A stretch of DNA of 64,000 nucleotides from JAEULH01 sp963746275 (lineage in GTDB: Bacteria > Pseudomonadota > Alphaproteobacteria > Rhodospirillales > Defluviicoccaceae). Below are positions 33,152-40,174 of this stretch, in pieces. Both the position numbers and the translations under genes were made by a program. Where the stretch lies: the NCBI GenBank assembly GCA_963746275.1, contig CAVVAX010000014.1, positions 1-64,000 of the forward strand. Direction: 5' to 3'. Numbering within the stretch: position 1 is the first letter of the stretch; each line of letters begins with the position of its first letter. Under the pieces are notes generated by a model. It saw only the letters and a program-made list of their open reading frames with translations. It had not been told where the DNA came from and searched no databases.

Positions 33152-34519
33152 CTACTGGGCGAGCCAGACGCGGACGTAGTCGATGGTGATGATCTCGCCG
33201 GGCTTCGAGCCGACGAGGATCGGGTAGTCGCCGTTCTTCAGCTCGCTGATCCACTTCGCGCTGTTGAGCCCGCTGCCGTTGTGCGCGTCGCACGGGCTGG
33301 AGGTCTTGCGCGCGAAGACGAGCTGGTCGTTCTTGAAGTACTTCATCTCAGGCACGTCGGTGACCAGCGTTCCGGCGGTGAACCACTGGTTCTCCGAGAC
33401 GCCATGGGCCCGGTTCTGGTCGTTGCACCGCGACAGGGTCTGGTCGCCGGAAACCTCCTTGTAGTAGTGCGCGGCCCAGACGCCGAAGTAGTACTCCCAG
33501 AAATCCGGCTCGATGTAGTAGCCGTTCTTGCAACCGGCGGGCTTGCCATAGAGATGGCAGGCATCCATGGACCAGAACGCCGGCTGCTGCGACGTGCTGC
33601 TTCCCTTCTGGAACTTCCACCGGATCTCGGCGTACCACTTGGTCTTCTTGTCGATCCAGAAGCCCTTCAGCCCGCCATTGCGCAGCGCCGTCGAGCTCAT
33701 GAACCAGTTATAGGTCCCGTACTTCGGCTGCACCGTGAGGGTGCCGTCGCTGTTGAACTTGAAGGCCGACGCGGGGTCTGGCGTTCCACCCCAGCCGGCG
33801 GCGCGCTCCGTAGTCCACTTCTTCCCGGCGGTGATATCGCGCGCCTCCGCGGTATCGCCGCGCGCCACAGTGTCGGTGGAGAAGTCGTCGCAGAAGGCGA
33901 GCTTGGTCAGGCCGACGGCCGCGGCCTGCGGCGGGGGCTGTGTGCCCGCGGCACAGACGCCGGTTCCGCTGCCCCCGGTGGGCGGCGGCGGCGCCGGCGG
34001 CGCCTGCACCCCCTGGAGCTGCCATGACGAGGTCGTGCACGCGTCGTCGCTGCAGCCGCACTTCCACTTGCCGTCATCACGCTGGCAGACATAGCCGAGC
34101 ACGTAACGCGGCGCGTCGCTGCCGACCGGCATCGAGGCGGTCGCTTTGCCCGCGTACCAGGTATCGCTCACCAGGCTCGAGCCGGACAGCGGCAGCTCCT
34201 GCCACGCCGACCCGTTCCAGTAGAGCGCGTTCTTGTAGACGTACTGTTCGGCGGAACCGCTGCCGACGCTGATCTGCGCCGCATTACTGGTGCACTCGGT
34301 GCCCTGGATCAGCAGTTCCTTGCCCGCGGTGAAGACGTTGTATGCGGCACCGAAGCCGCCGGGCGTGGCATTCGAGGGCGAGAGCGTGTTGGTGCAGCTT
34401 GCCGCCGAGGCGCCGCTGGCGCCGGCGAACGAAGCGAGAAGGGCGACGGCACAGCAGGCAGCGTGGCTGCGCCAATGTCTCGTGCCCTTCGGGATGGTTC
34501 CCAGAGGAGTAAACTTCAT
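33152..34519 (-). CDS. Secreted GH16-like beta-glucanase / concanavalin-fold protein
   Basis: 455 residues. A signal peptide with an n-region of about 18 residues and hydrophobic core AACCAVALLASFAGASGASA is followed by a Cys-containing N-terminal domain (residues about 40-165), a proline-rich linker (APPAPPPPTGG), and a C-terminal catalytic-type domain. The latter has FCDDFS, AEIRWKFQKG and YYIEPDFWEYYFG, where E-P-D-F-W-E fits the ExDxxE acid pattern of GH16 enzymes. The C-terminal IITIDYVRVWLAQ is the usual last strand. The likely role is cleavage or binding of a beta-1,3(4)-glucan or similar polymer outside the cell. The linker and N-terminal domain could bind carbohydrate. It stands alone, with no polysaccharide genes adjacent. 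Confidence 0.75.
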   Translation of the reverse strand: MKFTPLGTIPKGTRHWRSHAACCAVALLASFAGASGASAASCTNTLSPSNATPGGFGAAYNVFTAGKELLIQGTECTSNAAQISVGSGSAEQYVYKNALYWNGSAWQELPLSGSSLVSDTWYAGKATASMPVGSDAPRYVLGYVCQRDDGKWKCGCSDDACTTSSWQLQGVQAPPAPPPPTGGSGTGVCAAGTQPPPQAAAVGLTKLAFCDDFSTDTVARGDTAEARDITAGKKWTTERAAGWGGTPDPASAFKFNSDGTLTVQPKYGTYNWFMSSTALRNGGLKGFWIDKKTKWYAEIRWKFQKGSSTSQQPAFWSMDACHLYGKPAGCKNGYYIEPDFWEYYFGVWAAHYYKEVSGDQTLSRCNDQNRAHGVSENQWFTAGTLVTDVPEMKYFKNDQLVFARKTSSPCDAHNGSGLNSAKWISELKNGDYPILVGSKPGEIITIDYVRVWLAQ

Positions 34520-35062
34520 TTTTCACCGTTAAAAATGGTTGAAAAGTATAGATGCCGCAGAGAAAGCGGGTCCGTCCGGGCCGAGGCCCGGCGCGATGGC
34601 CGATAACCGTGCAAGAGAGTTCTGCGATCGTGCGTGCTAGCCGCCAACGCTTGGCGCCTTTGCGCCCCAAGCCCGCGCGCCGCTGCCGCCGCCCCTTATG
34701 GAGACGGGCGCAGCGGCGCACTCGTTGACGACTGGACGTTCGGCGGCGAGCCCACGCTTGTGCGACTTTCCGGCCTCGGCACGCTGCCTCGGGAACGGAA
34801 AGAAGCTCGCCAACTCGGATGGCGCTTTCTAGCCCAAAAAGGGTAACAAAAACGGCAGCCGCGTGCAACCTTCTGCCGCAGGCCGTCGATGAGCTCTCTT
34901 GCCGCCTTCGCCTGTTGGCGGCACGCCATTCTCGCCGCACGGCCTCGGAACGTCATCCAGCCGCACATGCGGCTGGATTTGCGGCCTGAATGACCCTATA
35001 AGGGGCACTGAACGTAAAGCGGCATTGGCAAGCGACGGCCAGCGCATGACGAAGGAGCATTT
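34520..35062. other. Intergenic region, no supported gene
   Basis: 543 bases between the divergent GH16-like and HisKA genes. The first 60 bases are AT-rich (runs of A/T around 34520-34555), fitting a promoter region for the GH16-like gene. Near 34960-34985 an inverted pair CCAGCCGCA/TGCGGCTGG forms a hairpin. I see no coding sequence with plausible codon use. Confidence 0.5.
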
Positions 35063-35302
35063 GTGTCGGACTCGCCAACAACCGCACCCCAACATGGGGA
35101 CCCGGGCTTCGACCTCGAGCACGAATGGCGAACGCCGATGACGGTGATCCAGTCGGCGGCCGAAGTTCTTCGTGCCCACGACGATCTGACCCACGAGGAA
35201 CGTGACCTGTTTCTCGATGCCTTGATCGAAGAGACGGCGAGGCTGCGCATGTGCCTCGAGACCGTCCTCTCCAGCGACTTCGCCCGCACCGCGGGCGGCT
35301 GA
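35063..35302 (+). CDS. Stand-alone HisKA (histidine kinase dimerisation) domain protein
   Basis: 79 residues from a GTG start. The centre reads LEHEWRTPMTVIQSAAEVLR, which matches the H-box of histidine kinases (H-E-L-R-T-P-L), including the phospho-accepting histidine. A second helix follows: EERDLFLDALIEETARLRMCLETVL. The protein ends there; there is no ATP-binding HATPase domain in it or in the next 300 bases, and no sensor domain before it. It could be a phosphotransfer protein, a decoy dimerisation partner, or a remnant of a kinase. The reading frame is clean. Confidence 0.65.
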   Translation: MSDSPTTAPQHGDPGFDLEHEWRTPMTVIQSAAEVLRAHDDLTHEERDLFLDALIEETARLRMCLETVLSSDFARTAGG

Positions 35303-35344
35303 GCGGCCAGGCGCGGCAGCGCCTCTAGCGCCGATGGCGCGGGC

Positions 35345-35662
35345 CTACTTTTGCTTGGCGACGATGCGGTCCTTGACCCCGTCATAGACGTTCTTCGGCA
35401 GAATGTTCCGTTTGACCAGGTCGTCCGTCCCTGAGTAGGGCCGGCCGGCGATGATGGCCTGCGCCCGCGCCGGGCCGATGCCGGGCAGGGTGCGCAGTTG
35501 CTCCTCGCGCGCGCTATTGATGTCGACGCCCGCCGCCTGATTGGCTGCCGCGGCCGAAGCTGCAATCTCTAAGGCAGCGCCGGATCGTGCCTGAAGCGGC
35601 GCAAGCACGATCATGGCCGCAGCCATGGCCGCGGCAATCCCGACCATCCCCCGAAGTTTCAT
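35345..35662 (-). CDS. ComEA-like helix-hairpin-helix protein, exported
   Basis: 105 residues from MKLRGMVGIAAAMAAAMIVLA, a signal peptide or membrane anchor; an upstream GTG/ATG in frame would add ten poorly hydrophobic residues, so I prefer this start. After an Ala-rich linker comes the helix-hairpin-helix pair VDINSAREEQLRTLPGIGPARAQAIIAGRPY, then DDLVKRNILPKNVYDGVKDRI. This resembles the DNA-binding part of ComEA, but many such small proteins exist outside competence systems and no other com genes are near. Confidence 0.8.
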   Translation of the reverse strand: MKLRGMVGIAAAMAAAMIVLAPLQARSGAALEIAASAAAANQAAGVDINSAREEQLRTLPGIGPARAQAIIAGRPYSGTDDLVKRNILPKNVYDGVKDRIVAKQK

Positions 35663-35773
35663 TTGCTTAGCCTCCCAGCGCTCCCCGCCCAACCACAGGT
35701 ACCAGCATCCCGTATTCCGCGGAAGAGGCTATGTCGGCAATAGCAGCGACGCGGCAGTGGCGCGGGATAGAAG

Positions 35774-35806
35774 CAAAAGAAAAGCCCGCGAAGAGACTTC
35801 GCAGGC
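35774..35806 (-). terminator. Strong Rho-independent terminator, minus strand
   Basis: Minus-strand reading: GCCTGCGAAG-TCT-CTTCGCGGGC followed by TTTTCTTTT. One G-T pair in a 10-bp stem. No protein gene ends just before it on this strand, which suggests that it ends a short RNA. Confidence 0.7.
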
Positions 35807-35975
35807 CCAAGACCACTGTAGTGTCGTTCGCGCCTTACCAGGCTGTTCTTGGTCTTATCTCCCGCGACCTCGGCAGCCGATGCATCGTTGTTTATTCTTC
35901 AACATCGGCCTTCCGCGGCCTGTCCTCGCTCCAACTTGCGCAGCCCGAATTGGGCGGCCTTTTTTTTGCGAACCT
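35807..35975. ncRNA. Candidate structured small RNA locus between two terminators
   Basis: About 170 bases without coding signs. They are bounded on the left by a minus-strand terminator and on the right by a plus-strand hairpin GCCC-GAATT-GGGC plus eight T (35943-35967). Internal stems: GCCGATGTTG with CAAC..CATCGGC (about 35877-35913), AAGACCA with TGGTCTT (35809-35857), and a small GCCT-GGTA-AGGC hairpin. It does not match tmRNA, SRP RNA, RNase P RNA or 6S RNA as far as I can tell. The direction of transcription is undecided. The remainder of 35693-36171 shows no gene. Confidence 0.35.
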
Positions 35976-36171
35976 GCACGCTTGGCTGGTAAGGCAGTGC
36001 GTGTCATGTCATCCGCAAGCGAGAAAATAGCACCCGTTCGCGGACGCAATCAAGCGCTGTTTTGCGCCATAGAGTAGTCATTGCCTCTAGGGTATCTCGC
36101 GACCCGGCGCCGCCGCACTGTACGGTAGAAAAACATGCGCAAGGCACAACTCAGCTTCTTCGAAGAGACGG

Positions 36172-36366
36172 TCAGTAGCCGAAGTACTTGACGATCGACC
36201 AGAGGTAAAGGCTACCCAGGACGGCGATGATGGCGAGGCGCGGGCCCCACTGGTACGGGGTGGGGATGCTGCTGCCGCAGTTCCCGCACCGCCAGGCGCG
36301 TTTCGCGACGGGATGGTCGCAGAACCTGCATCGCGGCAGGGCGGACGGGTTATCCGAAACGGTCAC
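36172..36366 (-). CDS. Small zinc-ribbon membrane protein
   Basis: 64 residues from GTG. Two CxxC knuckles (CRFCDHP and CGNCGSS, residues about 13-30) form a zinc ribbon, followed by one transmembrane helix (LAIIAVLGSLYLWSIVKYF). Such ribbon-plus-helix proteins are common and mostly uncharacterised. Neighbouring genes give no hint. Confidence 0.65.
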   Translation of the reverse strand: MTVSDNPSALPRCRFCDHPVAKRAWRCGNCGSSIPTPYQWGPRLAIIAVLGSLYLWSIVKYFGY

Positions 36367-36453
36367 GGCCTCTCCTGAGTGAGCCGCCGCGGGACCGCGG
36401 AGCAGACGGCGGAACGGGGCGATCTCGAGCCATCGCGGCCGGTAGCCCGCGGC

Positions 36454-36541
36454 TGGTGCCCCCGGGGAGACTTCGAACTCCCACTCCGTTGCCGGAAACA
36501 GATTTTGAGTTTGCCGCGTCTACCGATTCCGCCACAGGGGC
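36454..36541 (-). tRNA. tRNA-Leu (CAA), with an anomalous T-loop
   Basis: On the minus strand an 88-base class II tRNA with encoded CCA: acceptor GCCCCTG/CGGGGGC, D arm with GGTAGACGC, anticodon loop CTCAAAA (CAA), and variable arm TTCCGGCAACGGAG. Two irregularities: the T-loop reads TTCGAAGT (eight bases instead of seven), and the anticodon stem GCAAA/TCTGT has an A-C mismatch. The extra A looks like the same kind of indel seen in the protein genes. Confidence 0.88.
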
Positions 36542-36814
36542 AGGCGGGTCGCCACTATAGCCTGCGGCCGTGCTTCGTCAACACAATGGCTGGACGCCGC
36601 TACACCACCCAGGGACGACACGGAGCGGCCGCGCGACGAAAGGCGCGGCGAGATTAACGCCGGATAATGCGCGAGAGCCGGACAGCGCATGAGATGCACC
36701 CGAATATGCGGAGCGCCTCTCCCGAGGAAGCTGGGAACCGTGCCAAGAGCCTCGCTGGTGCGCGCCGCGCCACCCCGCCGGGCGCTGTCGGGGTTAATGA
36801 ACTGGAGCTGGATG

Positions 36815-37012
36815 ATGGGCGGAGAGCGGCAGACGACTTCAGCCGGGAAAAGCCCGGCCGAGGACGACCGTGGTAAGGATCGGGACGACGAGAAGGACGT
36901 CGACCCGATCGAGGAGACAATCGAGGACACGTTCCCGGCAAGCGATCCGCCGTCTTGGTCGACGCCGGCGCCGCCGGAGGACTCGCCAAAGCCTTCCGAC
37001 AGCAAGAAATAA
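36815..37012 (+). CDS. Small acidic protein with TFPASDPPSW motif
   Basis: 65 residues from the ATG best spaced from a GGAG ribosome site; ATGs at 36797 and 36812 are alternatives. Almost entirely charged or polar. The core DVDPIEETIEDTFPASDPPSW is a motif I recognise from small, stress-associated proteins in alphaproteobacteria; the function is not known to me. It sits at the head of a cluster of small stress-type genes on the plus strand. Confidence 0.65.
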   Translation: MGGERQTTSAGKSPAEDDRGKDRDDEKDVDPIEETIEDTFPASDPPSWSTPAPPEDSPKPSDSKK

Positions 37013-37068
37013 CCGCCGAGGGAGCGGGCAGGGAGCTCGGACCGCGGCTTAGCCTCAAGGAGATAGCC

Positions 37069-37287
37069 ATGGCGAAGACCGAACGCAGCAAGGGCAAGGG
37101 CCCCGGTGTCGACCCCGACGTCGTCGCCCGGGTGGAGGAGAAGGCGAAGCAGGAAGGCCTGGAGCCGGCCGTAGGCAAAGAGATCGTCGAGGAGAGCGTC
37201 GAGGCCGGCGTGGCGCCGGACAAGGTGGAGGAAGTTGCCGAGGAGGCGGTCCGAGTGGAAAGCGAGGACAGGGGCATCAGCCGTTAG
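37069..37287 (+). CDS. Small highly charged hypothetical protein
   Basis: 72 residues, starting after a GGAG-type site (AAGGAGATAGCC). Lys/Glu-rich and probably helical and soluble: PDVVARVEEKAKQEGLEP, then KEIVEESVEAGVAPDKVEEVAEEAV. No recognised domain. It lies 56 bases after the TFPASDPP protein gene and 60 bases before the GlsB-family gene, in the same orientation; a shared role in stress is guessed only from context. Confidence 0.6.
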   Translation: MAKTERSKGKGPGVDPDVVARVEEKAKQEGLEPAVGKEIVEESVEAGVAPDKVEEVAEEAVRVESEDRGISR

Positions 37288-37347
37288 TTGGCATGGGCTG
37301 GGGAACCGGCTAGCCTCACCGCTTCCATAACCTCAGGGGCACGCTTA

Positions 37348-37602
37348 ATGGGCATTCTGTCGTGGATCGTTTTCGGCCTGCTCGCCGGGCTAGTAGCCAA
37401 ACTGCTCACGCCTGGGCGCGACCCGGGCGGTTTCTTCGTGACCATCCTCATCGGCATCGCCGGCGCTCTCCTCGGCGGCTTCGTCGCCCGAGCGCTGGGG
37501 ATGGGCGATATCAGCGGCTTCAACCTCGGCAGCTTCCTGATCGCCGTCGTCGGGGCGGTTCTGCTTCTGATCGGCTATCGGATGATGAAGAAACGCGCCT
37601 GA
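37348..37602 (+). CDS. GlsB/YeaQ/YmgE family stress-response membrane protein
   Basis: 84 residues with three hydrophobic helices. The start MGILSWIVFGLLAGLVAKLL, the loop PGRDPGGF and the glycine-rich middle GIAGALLGGFVARALG are diagnostic of the transglycosylase-associated/YeaQ family. These are small inner-membrane proteins induced by acid or general stress; the molecular function is unclear. The family name 'transglycosylase-associated' is historical. Confidence 0.9.
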   Translation: MGILSWIVFGLLAGLVAKLLTPGRDPGGFFVTILIGIAGALLGGFVARALGMGDISGFNLGSFLIAVVGAVLLLIGYRMMKKRA

Positions 37603-37689
37603 GGGGTTTGCGGAGCGACGGGCTGGAGCCTTCCTCTAGAGCGTTCTCCGGCCCACGCGTCGGCGCACGGGATCTAAACTACGCTACCG

Positions 37690-37718
37690 GTGCCGTCCGG
37701 CGAAAGCCGCGACGGCAC
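37690..37718. terminator. Hairpin between convergent genes
   Basis: GTGCCGTC-CGGC-GAAA-GCCG-C-GACGGCAC: two stacked perfect stems closed by a GNRA-type tetraloop, between the GlsB-family and SemiSWEET genes. It lacks a T tract. Confidence 0.5.
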
Positions 37719-37730
37719 CTTCGCGTCGGG

Positions 37731-38018
37731 TCATTCCGCAGGCGTGGCAACCGGCCTGCGCGACGATCTAAGCTTCAGCGCCAGTATCGCTCCCGACAGG
37801 ATCAGGCTTGCGGTATTGAAGGCAATGATCGGCCAGCTTTCAATCATCACCCCGTAGAGGATCCACAGCGAGAAGGCGCTCACCGTAACGATGTACATCC
37901 TCTTCGAGATCGCCTCGGTATCGCCCTCCCGCCACGCCTTCAGCACCTGAGGGACGAAGCTGCTGGTCGAGCACAAGCCGGCAACGATCCCGACCAGCGT
38001 GGCGAGTGAGAGGTCCAT
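37731..38018 (-). CDS. SemiSWEET-family transporter
   Basis: 95 residues with three transmembrane helices, the size of bacterial half-SWEET proteins that dimerise into a sugar channel. The family signature is VGIVAGLCSTSSFVPQVLKAWREGDTEAIS, with the conserved proline in FVPQ, followed by SLWILYG and FNTASLILSG. The substrate is unknown (sucrose or glucose are transported by studied homologues). It follows the DUF892 gene by 27 bases and probably shares its EcfG-type promoter. Confidence 0.88.
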   Translation of the reverse strand: MDLSLATLVGIVAGLCSTSSFVPQVLKAWREGDTEAISKRMYIVTVSAFSLWILYGVMIESWPIIAFNTASLILSGAILALKLRSSRRPVATPAE

Positions 38019-38045
38019 CCCGATGATCTTCCCAGGTCCGCGGGA

Positions 38046-38552
38046 CTAGCGCTTGGCCGCCTGGCCGGTGTCGGCGCGGCGCAGGTACTCCTTCATGACC
38101 ACCGGCAGGATCGGCTTCAGCCGGTTGGCCAGGCCCTCCTCCTCGCGAATGATCTCGTCGGCCACGCGCTTGGTCTCCTGATCGCCGACCGCCTCGGCGG
38201 CTGCGCTCAGGCTGACGTAGGCCGCGATTTCATAGTGCTTGAAGCCGTAGTCGGTGATCGCGTTTTTGATGACCTCGTCGGACGCCATCGACCCGGTGAG
38301 CTCCTGGATGTTGCCCATGATCGACAAGGCCATGTCCTTCAAGGCGGAAGCGTCTGTTCCGTGACGCTCAAGGCACTGGCGGATGCGCTCGCGCTGCCGC
38401 TTGGAGCTCTCGACATGATCGCGAACCCACGCCTGCATCTCTGGGTAGTTGTTCAGCCGGTCGATCTGGTTCTCCATGGACTCGATGGCCTGCTTCTCCA
38501 TCGCGTGGGCGTTGCGGAGGCCTTGTAAGAGGGTTTCTGCCGCGGTCGTCAT
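38046..38552 (-). CDS. DUF892 (YciE/YciF-like) ferritin-like protein
   Basis: 168 residues, all helical, with the DUF892 pattern: LLQGLRNAHAMEKQAIESMENQ, then ESSKRQRERIRQCLERHG, DYGFKHYEIAAYVSLSAAAEAVGD and EIIREEEGLANRL. Glutamates and histidines in the four helices fit a ferritin-like di-iron site. Related proteins are strongly induced by osmotic and general stress. An EcfG promoter sits about 104 bases upstream, so I infer control by the general stress response. First gene of a two-gene unit with SemiSWEET. Confidence 0.9.
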   Translation of the reverse strand: MTTAAETLLQGLRNAHAMEKQAIESMENQIDRLNNYPEMQAWVRDHVESSKRQRERIRQCLERHGTDASALKDMALSIMGNIQELTGSMASDEVIKNAITDYGFKHYEIAAYVSLSAAAEAVGDQETKRVADEIIREEEGLANRLKPILPVVMKEYLRRADTGQAAKR

Positions 38553-38655
38553 TGAGAGGATCTCCCGAACTGGATGGACGTGGGCGCGAGGGTTGCGCTC
38601 GAGCGGCGCCGGGCCGCCCGGCGATCCGCGTCAGGCGCGCGACCGCCTGCGAATG

Positions 38656-38680
38656 AACGTCGAGGGGTGCGGGCGGTTCC
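38656..38680 (-). promoter_or_regulatory. EcfG-type general stress promoter of the DUF892-SemiSWEET unit
   Basis: On the minus strand: GGAAC, 16 bases, CGTT. This is the exact consensus of the alphaproteobacterial general stress sigma factor (EcfG/SigT). It ends 104 bases before the DUF892 start. Confidence 0.7.
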
Positions 38681-38800
38681 TCTGGAGAACCCGCCAGGAT
38701 ACCGCATTTGCTCTAGATTAAGGCGCGAACGCGCTGGAGGCGGACACTCACGGCAAGTGGCAGCCGCGGCCTGATCCGGGGGCGGCGGAGCCTGACGGGG

Positions 38801-40160
38801 GTGCGCACTGTTTGGCGTCAGTCATCAAACCTGGCTTCTTGCCGATGCGTTCGTCTCGGTCGTCGGCCTGATCGTCCTGATCACCCGGTTCCGGGTGCAC
38901 CCTTTCGTCGCGCTGACGATCGCCGCCGGCTTTCTCGGCCTGGTCGCCGGCGTGCCGTTGCCGGAGATCATCAAGTCGTTTCAGAAGGGCTTCGGCGGCG
39001 TCGTCGGCTTCGTCGGCATCGTCCTCGGCCTGGGCACGATGCTGGGCAAGATGATGGCCGAGTCGGGCGGCGCCGACCGCATCGCCCAGAGCATGCTCAC
39101 CGTCTTCGGCCGCGACCAGGTCCACTGGGCGATGATGTTCCTGGCGTTCATCGTTGGCATCCCGCTGTTCTTCGAGATCGGCTTCGTCCTCTTGATCCCG
39201 CTGGTGTTCCTCGTTGCCAAGCGGGTCCAGATGTCGCTGGTCAAGATCGCCATCCCGCTGCTCGCCGGGCTTTCGGTGGTCCACGGGCTGGTTCCGCCGC
39301 ACCCGGGGCCGCTGCTGACCATCAGCATTTTCGAGGCCGACATCGGCAAGACCATCCTCTATGGCCTGATCGTCGGCCTGCCGACCGCGATCATCGCCGG
39401 GCCGCTGTTCGGCACGCTGATCGCGCGCTACGTCTCGCCGCCGATCAACGAGGACCTGGCGGCGCAACTGGCGCACGAGCCGGAAGCCGAGACGCTGCCG
39501 GGGCTGGGGACGACGCTGTTCACCGTGCTCCTGCCGGTCGTCCTGATGCTGCTGAAGTCGGCGTCCGACGTCTTCCTGCCGGAGGGCAACCAGGTGCGGG
39601 CGTGGATGGACTTCATCGGCGATCCGATCACCGCGCTGCTCGCGGCGCTGCTGCTCTCGTTCTACACCTTCGGCAAGGCGCGCGGCTTCGACTCCAGGCG
39701 CATTCTCAAGTTCCTCGACGAGTGCCTGGCGCCAACGGCCGCCATCGTCCTGATTATCGGCGCCGGCGGCGGCTTCAAGCAGATGCTGGTGGACAGCGGC
39801 GTCGGCAACGCCATCGGCCAGATTGCAGTCCAGGCGCAGATCTCGCCGCTGCTGCTGGCATGGCTGGCGGCGGGCGCCATCCGTGTGGCGACCGGCTCGG
39901 CGACGGTGGCGACGATCACCGGCGCCGGGCTCGTGGCGCCCGTGGTCGCCATGGTGCCCGACGTCAACCGCGAGTTGCTGGTGCTGGCCACCGGAGCGGG
40001 TTCGCTGATCCTGTCGCACGTCAACGACGCCGGCTTCTGGCTGGTCAAGCAGTACCTCAACATGACGGTGCTGGAGACGTTCAAGACCTGGACGGTGATG
40101 GAGACGATCCTCTCGGTGGTCGCCATCATCTTCATCATGCTGCTCGCGGCCGTGCTGTAG
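38801..40160 (+). CDS. Gluconate:H+ symporter, GntP family, start uncertain
   Basis: About 450 residues with 12-14 hydrophobic segments. GntP signatures: HPFVALTIAAGFLGLVAG near the start, GGVVGFVGIVLGLGTMLGKM, GLVPPHPGPL, and C-terminal ATGSATVATITGAGLV and SHVNDAGFWLVKQY. In the frame of the transporter the upstream residues LFGVSHQTWLLADAFVSVVG are convincing, but no ATG precedes them; a GTG at 38801 would work only with a one-base slip, so an indel at the start is likely. It imports gluconate, feeding the kinase and Entner-Doudoroff enzymes encoded next. Confidence 0.88.
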
Positions 40161-40174
40161 GGGGCCGGGGGCGC

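Noticed and set aside
37302..37330. A second EcfG promoter (GGAAC at 37302) before the GlsB-family gene
   Set aside because: No CGTT at 16-18 bases; only CGCTTCC nearby. Not supported.
38801..40174. N-terminal 450 residues of the 1378-codon frame running into gluconokinase
   Set aside because: This frame is out of phase with the GntP transporter and reads as Arg/Ala-rich noise; the kinase starts at 40175.
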